From Pigmentiphaga kullae (GTDB lineage: Bacteria; Pseudomonadota; Gammaproteobacteria; Burkholderiales; Burkholderiaceae_B), in contig NZ_SGXC01000001.1 of assembly GCF_004216695.1 (NCBI RefSeq), positions 2,790,001 to 2,854,000 of the forward strand: 64,000 bases of DNA, read 5' to 3'. Position numbers and translations under genes: made by a program. Of the stretch, positions 52,770-63,400 are shown piece by piece (position 1 is the first letter of the stretch; each line of letters begins with the position of its first letter). The notes beneath the pieces were generated by a model that was not told where the DNA came from, did no database searches, and saw only the letters and a list, made by a program, of their open reading frames with translations.

Positions 52770-54284
52770 ATGGCATGCGATCCCATCCGCCGGCCCGGGG
52801 CCCGTCCCTTCCTGCAAGCGGCCGTGCTCGCGTCGGTCCTGGCCGGCTGCGCGGCCGTGGGCCCGGATTTCCTGGCGCCCACGGCCGCGCAGCCGGCCGA
52901 TTGGGACAGCTGGCGCAGCGGTCCAGACAGCCTGCGCGATCCCATCTCCACGGCGGCGCCGCCGGACCGCTGGTGGGAGTCCTTCCACGATGCGCGGCTG
53001 GACGCGCTGCTGGACCAGGCGCGCGAGGCCAGTCCGGACCTGCGCACCGCGGCGCTGCGCTTCGCCCAGAGCCGGCTCATGCGGCAGACCGTGGCCGCGC
53101 AGCGGGGGCCGGACGTGGGCCTGTCGGCGGGCGTGTCGCGCCAGCGCCAGAGCGAGTACGGCGCCGGCACCCGCATGCTCGACGCCATTGCGCCGAACAA
53201 CCGTGAGCAGCTCGTCTCGGTGCTGAGCGATCCGTTCACGCTGTACCAGGCGGGCTTCGATGCGTCCTGGGAAATCGACTTGTGGGGACGGGTCGCGCGA
53301 TCGATCGAGGCGGCCGAGGCCGACGTGGACGCGTCGGCGGCGGCGACGGCGCAGGCGCGGCTGTCGGTGGCGAGCGAGATCGCCCGCAATTATTTCGAGC
53401 TGCGCGGCGCCCAGACGCAGTTGCGGTGGCTGCAAGAGGACATCGCCACGGCCCAGGCGTCCCAGGACATCCTGCGGGCGCGGCGGGACGGCGGGCAGAT
53501 CGACGCGCTGGACGTATCGCGGCAGGAGGCGCTGCTGGCCGACCTGAGCGGGCGGCTGGCACCCCTGCGCGCACAGGAGGCCGCGGCGGCCAACCGCATC
53601 GGACTCCTGGTCGGCCAGCCGCCCGGCGCGCTGCGGGACGTGCTGAGCGAAGCGCGGGACGCGGATGCCGCCATGCCAGATCTGGCGCTGGGGCTGCCTT
53701 CCCAGGTGGCGCTGCGCCGGCCCGACATACGCGCGGCCGAGGCCCGGCTGCACGCGGCCACGGCCGACATCGGCATCGCCACGGCCGACCTGTATCCGCG
53801 CATCGTGCTGGGCGCGAGCTTCGGCTACGAGTCGTTCAAGGACGGCAAGTTCGGCGAATGGGGCAGCCGGCGCTGGTCGGTCGGACCCAGCCTGTCGCTG
53901 CCGCTGTTCGACCAGGGGCGCCGCCGCAGCACCGTGGCGCTGCGCGAACTGGCGCAGCAGGAGGCGGCGGTGTCCTACCAGCAGACGGTACTGCGTGCGT
54001 GGCAGGAAATCGACGATGCCTTGACCGGTTATGCCGCCGAACGCCGGCGCAATCTGGAATTGCAGCGCAAGCTGCGCGCGAGCGGCGACGCCCTCGACCT
54101 GGCCCGGGCACGCCACGCCGGCGGGCTGACCGATTTTCTGCCGGAGCTCGACGCCCGGCGGACCCTGTTGCAGGCCAGGCGCGACCTCGCGCAAAGCGAC
54201 AGCCAGCTGCGGATCGGGCTGGTCGCGGTCTACAAGGCCATAGGCGGGGGCGGGCAGGTCGCGCCGCGGGCTCCAGGCTCCTGA
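52770..54284 (+). CDS. Outer-membrane efflux lipoprotein (NodT/OprM family)
   Basis: A 504-residue TolC-like outer-membrane factor. A lipoprotein signal with lipobox LAGC (about residues 25-28) precedes CAAVGPDFLAPTA. Two outer-membrane-efflux repeats (about 75-270 and 280-490) contain WEIDLWGRVARSIEAAEADV and LALGLPSQVALRRPDIRAAE, the hallmark NodT motifs, and DLYPRIVLGASFGYESFKDG. It starts 12 nt after the second permease gene, completing a cell-envelope-spanning exporter with YbhGFSR. E. coli ybhGFSR lacks such a gene, so this version may be self-sufficient. Confidence 0.92.
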   Translation: MACDPIRRPGARPFLQAAVLASVLAGCAAVGPDFLAPTAAQPADWDSWRSGPDSLRDPISTAAPPDRWWESFHDARLDALLDQAREASPDLRTAALRFAQSRLMRQTVAAQRGPDVGLSAGVSRQRQSEYGAGTRMLDAIAPNNREQLVSVLSDPFTLYQAGFDASWEIDLWGRVARSIEAAEADVDASAAATAQARLSVASEIARNYFELRGAQTQLRWLQEDIATAQASQDILRARRDGGQIDALDVSRQEALLADLSGRLAPLRAQEAAAANRIGLLVGQPPGALRDVLSEARDADAAMPDLALGLPSQVALRRPDIRAAEARLHAATADIGIATADLYPRIVLGASFGYESFKDGKFGEWGSRRWSVGPSLSLPLFDQGRRRSTVALRELAQQEAAVSYQQTVLRAWQEIDDALTGYAAERRRNLELQRKLRASGDALDLARARHAGGLTDFLPELDARRTLLQARRDLAQSDSQLRIGLVAVYKAIGGGGQVAPRAPGS

Positions 54285-54432
54285 TCGCGACATCTGTTAC
54301 GAATCCGCGAGCCCGCGCCCCGCCTGCTTTCCGGCCCGGCGGCAGGGTGCTGCCTTTCCATCCCCTATTGCCAGATGCCGCCTGCCGCCTTAATTTGGAG
54401 CCATCGGGGCGCCCCGAGCAAGGACAAGGACC

Positions 54433-54837
54433 ATGATCTATCGCAAACCGTCCAATGCCATGTGGATCGACGCGGTCAGGCTGCTGGAGCAGGCGGACAA
54501 CCTGCACCGCCAGTTCTTCCGTCCGGGCCACGGCGGCCCCCAGGGGCCCACCTGGGAGCCCCCCATCGACATCTTCGAGACCGGCCGCGCCTTGTCGGTG
54601 CTGGTCGCGCTGCCCGGCGTCGCGCCCGACCAGGTCCAGGTGCTGATCGACGGTGCGATGCTGACCGTGGTGGGCGAGCGCCCCTTGCCCGCGCCGGCCG
54701 AGGCCCACATCCGCCGCATAGAAATTCCCTACGGCCGCTTCGAGCGGCGCATCGCGCTGCCGCCGGGCGCCTTCGAAATCCGGGAACACAGGATGGTGGA
54801 TGGCTGCCTCCTGCTGACCCTGCTCAGACTGGGATAG
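54433..54837 (+). CDS. Small heat-shock protein (Hsp20/alpha-crystallin)
   Basis: A 134-residue Hsp20 protein. The alpha-crystallin domain starts near WEPPIDIFETGRALSVLVAL (about 36-55) and includes LPGVAPDQVQVLIDGAMLTV, YGRFERRIALPPG and the C-terminal GCLLLTLLRLG. It is short, with little C-terminal tail and no I-x-I motif after the domain, which normally helps oligomerisation. A holdase role for unfolded proteins is likely. The Lon gene follows 44 nt downstream on the same strand, so holdase and protease may be co-induced. Confidence 0.88.
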   Translation: MIYRKPSNAMWIDAVRLLEQADNLHRQFFRPGHGGPQGPTWEPPIDIFETGRALSVLVALPGVAPDQVQVLIDGAMLTVVGERPLPAPAEAHIRRIEIPYGRFERRIALPPGAFEIREHRMVDGCLLLTLLRLG

Positions 54838-54881
54838 ACCGGCGGCACGCCGCAACTCGAACCGGGGACAGGTAAGAAGCC

Positions 54882-57311
54882 ATGGCAAACGAATTTCGAG
54901 ACCAACAATCGGGGCAGGAACGGCAGGAGGCGCAGGGCGCTCAGCCCGCGAACCAGGGGCCCGCGCCGTCGATCGCGCTGCCGTCGGACGCGCTGACGCT
55001 GATCCCGGTGCGCAATCTCGTGCTTTTCCCGGGATTGGTGGCGCCTATTTCCATCGGCCGCGACAGCACCGTGCGCGGCGCGCAGGAAGCCGCGCGGGCC
55101 AGCCGCCAGGTCGGGGTGGTGCTGCAGCGCGACGCGGAGGCCGAGGAACTGGGCGACGGCGACCTCCATCCCATGGGGACCGTGGCCAACGTGATGCGCT
55201 ACGTGACCACGCCCGACGGCACGCATCACGTCATCTGCCAGGGCGTGCAGCGTTTCCGCATCATCGAACTGCTGCAGGGCTATCCGTTCATGGTGGCGCG
55301 GGTCCAGCGCTTCGAGGATCCCGAGATCATGACCTCGGACATCGAGGCGCGCCTGATCCAGCTCAAGGCGCGCGCGCTGGACATCCTGCAACTGCTGCCG
55401 CAGGCGCCGGCGGAACTGGCCGGCTCGATCCAGAACATGACATCGGCGCCGCTGCTGACGGATTTCATCGCCGGGCTGATGGAGATCAAGCCCGAGGAAA
55501 AGCAGGACGTGCTCGAGACCGTGGACGTCGTGGCCCGGGCCGACAAGGTGCTGGCTCTGATGATGCACCAGATCGAGGTGCTGCGCATCAGCCGCGACAT
55601 CGACCAGCAGACCAAGGCGCGCTTCGAGGATCGCCAGCGCGAGGTGATGCTGCGCGAGCAGCTCAAGACCATCCAGCAGGAACTGGGCGAGACCGAGGGC
55701 AACGGCGCCGAACTGGCGGAGCTGGGCGAGCGCATCGCCCAGGCAGGAATGCCGGAAGAGGCCGAGAAGCAGGCGCGCAAGGAACTCAAGCGGCTCGAGG
55801 GCATACCCGAGGCATCGGGCGAATATTCGATGATCCGCACCTACCTGGACTGGCTGATCGAGCTGCCCTGGTCGGTGTCCACCGAGGACCGCATCGACAT
55901 CGCCGAAGCCCGCCGCATCCTGGACGAGGACCACTACGGGCTCGACAAGATCAAGCGCCGCATCCTGGAATACCTGGCCGTGCGCAAGCTCAATCCCACC
56001 GGCAAGAGCCCGGTGCTGTGCTTCTCGGGGCCGCCGGGGGTGGGCAAGACTTCGCTGGGCCAGAGCATCGCCAAGGCCACAGGACGCAAGTTCGTGCGGC
56101 TGAGCCTGGGCGGCGTGCACGACGAGGCCGAGATACGCGGCCATCGGCGCACCTACATCGGCGCGCTGCCGGGCAACGTGATCCAGGCCATTCACAAGGC
56201 GGGTTCCAACAACTGCGTGATGATGCTGGACGAGGTGGACAAGCTGGGCGCCAGCGCGCAGGGCGATCCCGCCGCCGCGCTGCTGGAGGTGCTCGATCCC
56301 GAGCAGCACGACACTTTCCGCGACAACTACCTGGGCGTGCCGTTCGATCTTTCCAAGGTCCTGTTCATCGCGACGGCCAACGTGCTCGACGGCATCCCCG
56401 GTCCGCTGCGCGACCGCATGGAGATCATCACGCTGCCGGGCTACACCGAGGAAGAGAAGGCCCAGATCGCGCGCCGCTACCTGGTGCCGCGCCAGCTCGA
56501 GGCCAATGGCCTGACGCCCGCGCAAAGCGAGATCACCGACGCGGCCATCCACGAGGTGATCAACGGCTATACCCGCGAGGCGGGCGTGCGCAATCTCGAG
56601 CGGGAAATCGGCAGCACCTTCCGCCATGCCGCCATGAGCGTGGCCGAAGGGACCGCGCAGCACGTGCGCATCGACGTGGACGAGGTGCACGCGATCCTGG
56701 GCGCGCCGCGCTTCGAAAGCGAGATCGCCATGCGCACCGGCATGCCGGGCGTGGCCACGGGCCTCGCCTGGACGCCGGTCGGAGGCGACATCCTGTTCAT
56801 CGAGGCCAGCCGCACGCCGGGCAGCGGCAGGCTGATCCTGACCGGGCAACTGGGCGAGGTGATGCGCGAAAGCGTGCAGGCGGCCCTGACGCTGCTCAAG
56901 GGCCGGGCGGCTTCGATGAACGTCGATCCCGCGCTGTTCGAGCACAACGACATCCATGTCCACGTGCCCGCGGGCGCGATTCCCAAGGACGGCCCCAGCG
57001 CCGGGGTGGCCATGTTCGTCGCGCTGACCTCGCTGATGACCGACAAGCCGGTCCCCGCGGACCGGGCGATGACGGGCGAGATCAGCCTGCGCGGGCTGGT
57101 GCTGCCGGTCGGGGGCATCAAGGAAAAGGTACTGGCCGCGTTGCGGGCCGGCATCAAGACCGTGCTGTTGCCGGCGCGCAACCGCAAGGACGTCGACGAC
57201 ATTCCCGAAGAATCGCGCAAGCAGCTCCAGTTCATTTTCCTGGAGACGGTCGAGGATGCGATCCGCGCGGTGACGCCGGCGGAAAAGCAGGGGGAGACCG
57301 TCGCCGGTTGA
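54882..57311 (+). CDS. lon: ATP-dependent protease Lon
   Basis: An 809-residue Lon protease. The N-terminal substrate domain (about 35-230) begins LTLIPVRNLVLFPGLVAPIS. The AAA+ module has Walker A GPPGVGKTSLGQS (about 383-395) and Walker B CVMMLDEVDKLG (about 444-455). The protease domain has the Ser-Lys dyad: Ser706 in KDGPSAGVAMF and Lys747 in GGIKEKVLAA. It degrades unfolded and regulatory proteins in the cytoplasm. Its N-terminus carries a Gln/Arg-rich leader (about 1-30) before the LON domain. The Hsp20 gene just upstream suggests this may be a second, stress-linked Lon copy, which cannot be checked in this window. Confidence 0.93.
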   Translation: MANEFRDQQSGQERQEAQGAQPANQGPAPSIALPSDALTLIPVRNLVLFPGLVAPISIGRDSTVRGAQEAARASRQVGVVLQRDAEAEELGDGDLHPMGTVANVMRYVTTPDGTHHVICQGVQRFRIIELLQGYPFMVARVQRFEDPEIMTSDIEARLIQLKARALDILQLLPQAPAELAGSIQNMTSAPLLTDFIAGLMEIKPEEKQDVLETVDVVARADKVLALMMHQIEVLRISRDIDQQTKARFEDRQREVMLREQLKTIQQELGETEGNGAELAELGERIAQAGMPEEAEKQARKELKRLEGIPEASGEYSMIRTYLDWLIELPWSVSTEDRIDIAEARRILDEDHYGLDKIKRRILEYLAVRKLNPTGKSPVLCFSGPPGVGKTSLGQSIAKATGRKFVRLSLGGVHDEAEIRGHRRTYIGALPGNVIQAIHKAGSNNCVMMLDEVDKLGASAQGDPAAALLEVLDPEQHDTFRDNYLGVPFDLSKVLFIATANVLDGIPGPLRDRMEIITLPGYTEEEKAQIARRYLVPRQLEANGLTPAQSEITDAAIHEVINGYTREAGVRNLEREIGSTFRHAAMSVAEGTAQHVRIDVDEVHAILGAPRFESEIAMRTGMPGVATGLAWTPVGGDILFIEASRTPGSGRLILTGQLGEVMRESVQAALTLLKGRAASMNVDPALFEHNDIHVHVPAGAIPKDGPSAGVAMFVALTSLMTDKPVPADRAMTGEISLRGLVLPVGGIKEKVLAALRAGIKTVLLPARNRKDVDDIPEESRKQLQFIFLETVEDAIRAVTPAEKQGETVAG

Positions 57312-57458
57312 TGGCCGGATGGTCATTCGTCGGCTGGGAATGTCGATTCGTCCGCCGGGGTTGCGGTGTCGGGATCCTGACAAATAAGATCGTTCGCGTA
57401 CGACAAACGCACGGTTTCGGTCGTTTGCCGAGTTCTCGCGCATGGGACCTGTACGCAT

Positions 57459-60400
57459 ATGACGACGTCTCCGTATTTGCCGACCCCGGCCGCCGCCGGC
57501 GGCTTCATCCGCCCGCTGTTCCGGCCCAATCTCGTGGCGGCGGCCGTGCTTGCCGCCCTGTCGTCGCTGGCCGGGACCGTGCAGGCCCAGGTCGTCCACG
57601 ACTACCGGGGCACGGATGGCTCCTGCTGCCATGACCACAACGGTTCGGACGGCAGCAACGGTACCGATTTCGTCGGGGCGTCCGATTCGTCGCTGAACGT
57701 CTCGATCGGCACTGGCACCGCGGTCTTCGTGGACGTGAGCGGCGGCCATGGCGGCAACGGCGAAGGCTCCACCGATCCGGACGATACGAACTACAACCAC
57801 TGGGGGGGCAACGGCGGGCAAGGCGCGACGCTGGGCTACGACCTGCTGTACAGCACCCTGCGCAGCGGCGAAATCGGGCTGCGCGCCGCCTCGCACGGCG
57901 GCAATGGCGGCAGGTGGGCGATCCAGAGCGGAGGGCGGCGCTACGGCGATGCCGGAGACGGCCACGACGCGGGTGTCGTGGTCTCGGGCACGGGGATCAC
58001 CGCCGGGGTCTACGGCATATGGGTCGATTCCCTGGGCGGTGTGGGCCAGGAGCCCTCGATCCGGGACGCCCTGCCGTCCGGCGATTCCGGACGCGGCGGC
58101 AATGCGGGCGCGGCCAGCGTGACCCTGAGCTACGGATCGTCCGTAACGGTGTCCGGCAGCACGGGGCAGTCGGAGACCGCCGGCATACTGGCCCAGTCCG
58201 TGGGGGGCCAGGGCGGGGACGGCTTTCACGGCGGCGTTGGCGGCGGGCACAGCACGGCGGGGCAGGGCGGCGATACCGGCGACGTCAGCGTCAGCATCGA
58301 CGACAGCAGTTCCGTCACCACCAACGGCACGGGCACGGCAGGCGTGATCGCGCGTACCCAGGGCGGCCAGGGCGGAGGCGCGGAAGGCGGCGAGCAGGGT
58401 ACGCCGGCCCAGGACGTGCGCGCCAATCGAGGCGGGAACGCCGGACACGTGACGGTCTCGAACGCGGGCGCCATCACGACGCGCGGCACGTCGTCCGCCG
58501 CCATCCTGGCCAGCAGTCTGGGCGGCAGAGGGGGGGATGGCGGCGCCGGATCCTGGTCGTCCGGGCACGACGGCGGCGACGGCGGCTCGGCCAGCGGCGT
58601 CTCGATCACCAATTCGGGCCGGATCGCCACCTACGGCGATTACTCCAACGGCATCCAGGTCCGGGTCGCCGGCGGCGACGGCGGCAAGGGCGGGGACGGC
58701 GGCCTGTCGGGCCACAGCGGCAGCGGCGGCGCCGGCGGCGGCGTGGGCGCGCTGGCCTACGACATCACCAACAGCGGTTCCATCGCCATCGCCGGCGCGG
58801 GGGCCGAAGACGACGACGGGACCACGGGCACGGGTTCCTTCGGCATCGTCGCCCAGGCGTCCGGAGGCCAGGGCGGCGACGGCGCGCAGGCCGCGGGGTG
58901 GTTCGTCGTGGGCGGCAACGGCGGCGGCGGAGGCAATGGCGGCGCCGGCCGCGTGACCAACACCGGCAGCATCTCCACCACGCGCGACCAGAGCGGCGCG
59001 GTGATCATGCAGAGCGCCGGCGGTGGCGGCGGGGTGGGTGGCGATGCCGACAGCACCGGCCTGATCGTATCGATGGCGGTGGGCGGCCGGGGCGGTGTCG
59101 CCGGCGATGGCGGCGAACTCTCGCTGACGTCGTCCGGACGGATTTCCACGCAGGGCGCCGGCTCCACCGGCGTGATGCTGCAAAGCATAGGCGGTGGCGG
59201 TGGGCACGGCGGGTCGGCCAAGGCGGCCTCGGTGGGCGTGCTGGCCGGGGTCGCGCTTTCCACCGGCGGAGACGGCGGGGCGGGCGGCGCGGGTGGGCAT
59301 GTCGACATCGAGCTCGATCCGGGCAGCTCGGTCGCGACCGCGGGCGCCGTCAGCAGCGCGGTGGTCGGCCGGTCGGTCGGGGGCGGAGGCGGCAACGGCG
59401 CCTTCGCGGAGTCCGTGCAGGCGACCATCGCGCCGGAACTGGGGCCGGACATCCCGTCGGGCACGGCCAGCATCCACGTCACCGTGGGGGGCCGCGGCGG
59501 TTCGGCGGGCAACGCCGGAGAGGTCGACATCGACAACGCCGGCACGGTGGCCACCACCGGACACGAGAGCCACGGCATCTTCGCGCAAAGCAGCGGCGGC
59601 GGAGGCGGCAACGGCGGCGTGGCGGCCGCGCCGCTGCGGCCGACGACCATAGGCGCATCCAGCTTCACCATCAGCTACGGCGTCACGACCGGCGGCGAGG
59701 GCGGCAGCGGCGGACACGGCGGCGCGGTCTCGGTGCACAACCGGGGCGGCGGCGCGATCACCACCACCGGTGACCATGCCATCGCCGTGCTGGCGCAAAG
59801 CGTGGGCGGCGGGGGCGGCAACGGCGGCCTCGTCCAGCAGGAGACCGAGCGTTCGTTCGAACCCGTGGTCAGCTCGCCCACGGCATTCCTGGAGACGCTG
59901 ACCAAGGTTTCCGAATGGCTGGAGGAGGCGCCTCACTCGATCTCGTTCGGCGGCCTGAGCTACGCGCTCGATGCCCGGGTCGGCGGCAACGGCGGCAGTG
60001 GCGGCAACGGCGGCAACGTCACGATCGCCAACGACGGCGCCATCGCGACCCACGGCCTGGCGTCGGCGGGCATCGTCGCGCAAAGCGTCGCCGGCAGCGG
60101 CGGGCGGTCCGGCGCCATCGGTTCGGCGGGCGCGTCCAGCCTGTTGTCCGCCATCGACACCCTGCTGAAGGCCGCCAACGAAGGCGTCAGCAACGTGGTC
60201 TCGCTGGCGCCCTCGATAGGCACCAATCTGGCGGTGGGCGGGAATGCCGGCGACGGCGGGCAGGGGGGCGCGGTGCAGGTGACCAATACCGGGACGGTTT
60301 CGACCACCGGCAAGGCCGCGTCCGCCATCCTGGCGCAGAGCGTGGGCGGCGGCGGGGGCGTGGGCACGGTATCGGAGCAGGACCTGGCCGAACTGGCGAA

Positions 60401-63400
60401 AGCGCATGGTGGCGACCAGGCCGCCGAGATCCTGGAGAAGATCAACAAGATCGCCGAACTGCTGGCGTCCAAGGGCATGTCCCTGACCCGCAACATCAAC
60501 GTGACCGTGGGGGGCGGCGGAGGGGGCGGCGGCAATGGCGGCCTGGCCACCGTCGACGCCAGTGCGGCGGGCAGCGTGGTGACGACGATGGGCGACCATG
60601 CGCCCGGCATCGTGGCGCAAAGCGTGGGCGGGGGCGGCGGCAAGGCCGAGGTGTCCAGCTTCCTGGCCGGAGCCGGCGGGCTGCTTACCCCGGCGGGACA
60701 GACGGGCGCGCCGCTGACGATCACGATGGGGGGCAACCGGACCTTGTCGGGTTTCGTTTCGGAGGCGGCGGTGATGAGCGGCGGCGGTGCCTCGGTCACG
60801 ACGGGGCAGGTTCGCACGCAGGGCGACGACGCGCCGGCGGTGATCGCCCAGAGCGTAAGCGGCGGTGGGGGACTGGCCTCGATCAGCATGGACGGCCTGG
60901 ATGCCGCGGGGCTGGCTGCCGGGAGCACGGCACAGGCGCCGGTGGTTTCGCTGGGCGGGAAGATCGGTGTGGTGGGCGGGTTCTCGATTCCCCCCATCGA
61001 CGCCGGCGACGCGACGGTCACTACGACCGGCGGCAACATCGTCACGTCCGGCGTGCTGTCCCATGGCGTGATGGCCCAGAGCGTGGGCGGCGGGGGCGGC
61101 GCGGCGACGCTGGCCAGCAGCGCGGCGGCGGCGCCGCTGCTGGCGCCGGCGCAGGTGACGCTGGGAATGGATGCGTCGAACCAGGAGGCCATACGGACCG
61201 ACGGCGGACACGTTGCCGTGACCACCGGCAAGTATGACGAAGGCGCGAGCACGATCGTCCACACGGTGGTCCAGACCTCCGGCGACCTGGCCTTCGGCGT
61301 GCTGGCGCAGAGCGTGGGCGCGGGGGGCGGATACGTGGGCCTGCTCAGTGGCGGACAGGCCCAGGCACCTGCCAGCGTCGCGCTGGGGGCGCTGGGCGGC
61401 GCGACCGGAGATGGAGGCCAGGTCGATGCGCACGTGGTGGCCAACAGTTCCGTCAATACCCGGGGCAGGAATGCCGTGGGCGTGCTGGCGCAGAGCGTGG
61501 GCGGCGGGGGTGGGATGGCCGGCCTGTCGACGCGAGCGGGAAGCACGACGCTGGCCGCACCGGCGTCGCAGGGCTCGGGCGCGGGGGGCGCGGTCAACGT
61601 GAACGTCGAAGGTTCCGTGCTGACCGAAGGCGCGGGCGCCATCGGCGTGCTGGCGCAGAGCGTGGGCGGGGGCGGAGGCCTGGCCGGGGACTTTTCCTCG
61701 GTCAGCTACGACGACAACCTGGTCAAGACCGTCGACGTGGCGGGGGGCGGCGGCAATGGCGGCGCGGTCGACGTGCAGGTGGGAGTGATGGTGGCCACGC
61801 AGGGCCGGAATGCGCCGGCCATCGCCGCGCTCAGCCTGGGCGGCGGCGCCGTCTTCTCGGAAGCGGGCATCCAGGTGCGAGGCAGCGGCGGCGGAGCGGG
61901 CAGTGCCGGCGGCGCGATCAACATCGGGCTGGGCACGGGGTCGCTGGTCACCGCGCAGGGCGGCGGCGCGCCGGCCATCCTGGCGGTAAGCGCCGGCAGC
62001 GCGGCGCAGAACAGTGGCGGTGCCGTCACGATCGGCGTGGGCGCGTCGTCGGCCGTGTACGCGGACCTGGCCGGCGGTACGGCGATCCGGACGATCACCG
62101 ACAACGCCACCACGGTCTCCAACCAGGGCCTGATTTCCGGCGCGACCGCGATCGATGCGTCCGGCCGGGTGGCCGTGGACAACTACGGCCTGTTCATCGG
62201 CAGCGTCACGAGCGGCGACGCTGCCCACGGCTCCTTCGTCAATCACCCGGGGGCGGTGCTGGCCAGCGGCCAGCGGCTGGATGCCTCCCTGGTCAACCAG
62301 GGCGTGTTCAACCCGGGCGGTCCGGTCGACCAGCACGGCGCGTACCAGACGACGTTCATGCAGGGGTTCACGCAGGCGCCGGGAGGCGTCTTCCAGGCCG
62401 ACGTCGATTTCAGCGCGGGCGGGCTGGCCGACGTGATCGGCGTGAGCGGGCCGGCGCAGCTCGGCGGCAGCCTGCTCGTGCTGGGCCGCAACCTGGCCGG
62501 CGGCCAGCCCATGCTGATCGCCCAGTTCGACGTCACGCCCACGGGCGCGTTCAATCCTGCCGGGCAATCGCCGGTCGTCAACTACGACGTGTCGCTGACC
62601 GGCGACGGCCAGCTGTGGGTCACGCCCAAGGCGAATTTCCGTCCGCAGAACCTGGGCCTGACCGCGAACCAGGCCAGCATCGCCGGCTACCTGCAAACCC
62701 TGTGGGACCGTGGCGACCGCGGCCTGACGACGCTGTTCGATCCCTTTGCCCGGCTGGAAGGCACGGATGCCTACGTGAAGGCGCTGGGCGCAGTAGCCTC
62801 CGACGCGGCGCTTAGCCGCGCGAGCAACCGCACCTACGAACTGCACTCGGCGCTGGACCGGATGATGAGCTGTCCCTACTTCAGCGATCAAAGCGTCCAG
62901 CTGGCCGAGGGCGAATGCGCATGGGCGCGTGTGATAGGCGGCCGCTTCGACCGTTCGGCGTCCGCCGACGGCGCGGGCTACGACAACCGGCAGACCACGG
63001 TTCAGTTCGGTGTGCAGCGCCAACTGGCGCCGGACTGGTTCCTGGGGGCCTCGGCCAGCTACAGCCGCACCAACACCTATTCCGCGGACAACACCGTGCG
63101 CATCGCCAGCGACAGTTTCCATGCCGGCCTGGCGCTGAAGCGGCAGATCGGGGCCTGGCAGTTCGCCGGCGCGCTGATGGGCGGCTACGAGGAGTCGGAC
63201 CAGGCGCGAAGCATCGTGCTGCCGGGCATGGCCGCGCGGGCGACCAGCAAGCCCGATTCCTACCAGTTGGCGGCGCGCGCCCGGGCCGCCTATCAGTTCT
63301 CGTTCGGCGACTGGTACGCCAAGCCGTATGCGGACCTGGACCTTATCTACGATCGCACGCCCGGCTACAGGGAGTCGGGGGCGGGACCCTTCGATCTGGT

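Noticed and set aside
54362-54369. CCCCTATT upstream of hsp20, resembling a sigma-32 -10 element
   Set aside because: No CTTGAA-like -35 element is present at the right distance, so a heat-shock promoter is not supported.
58150-61700. Regularly spaced DNA repeats that could suggest a CRISPR array
   Set aside because: The repeats encode AQSVGGGGG-type peptides in a single continuous reading frame, spacing is irregular and no cas gene is present.
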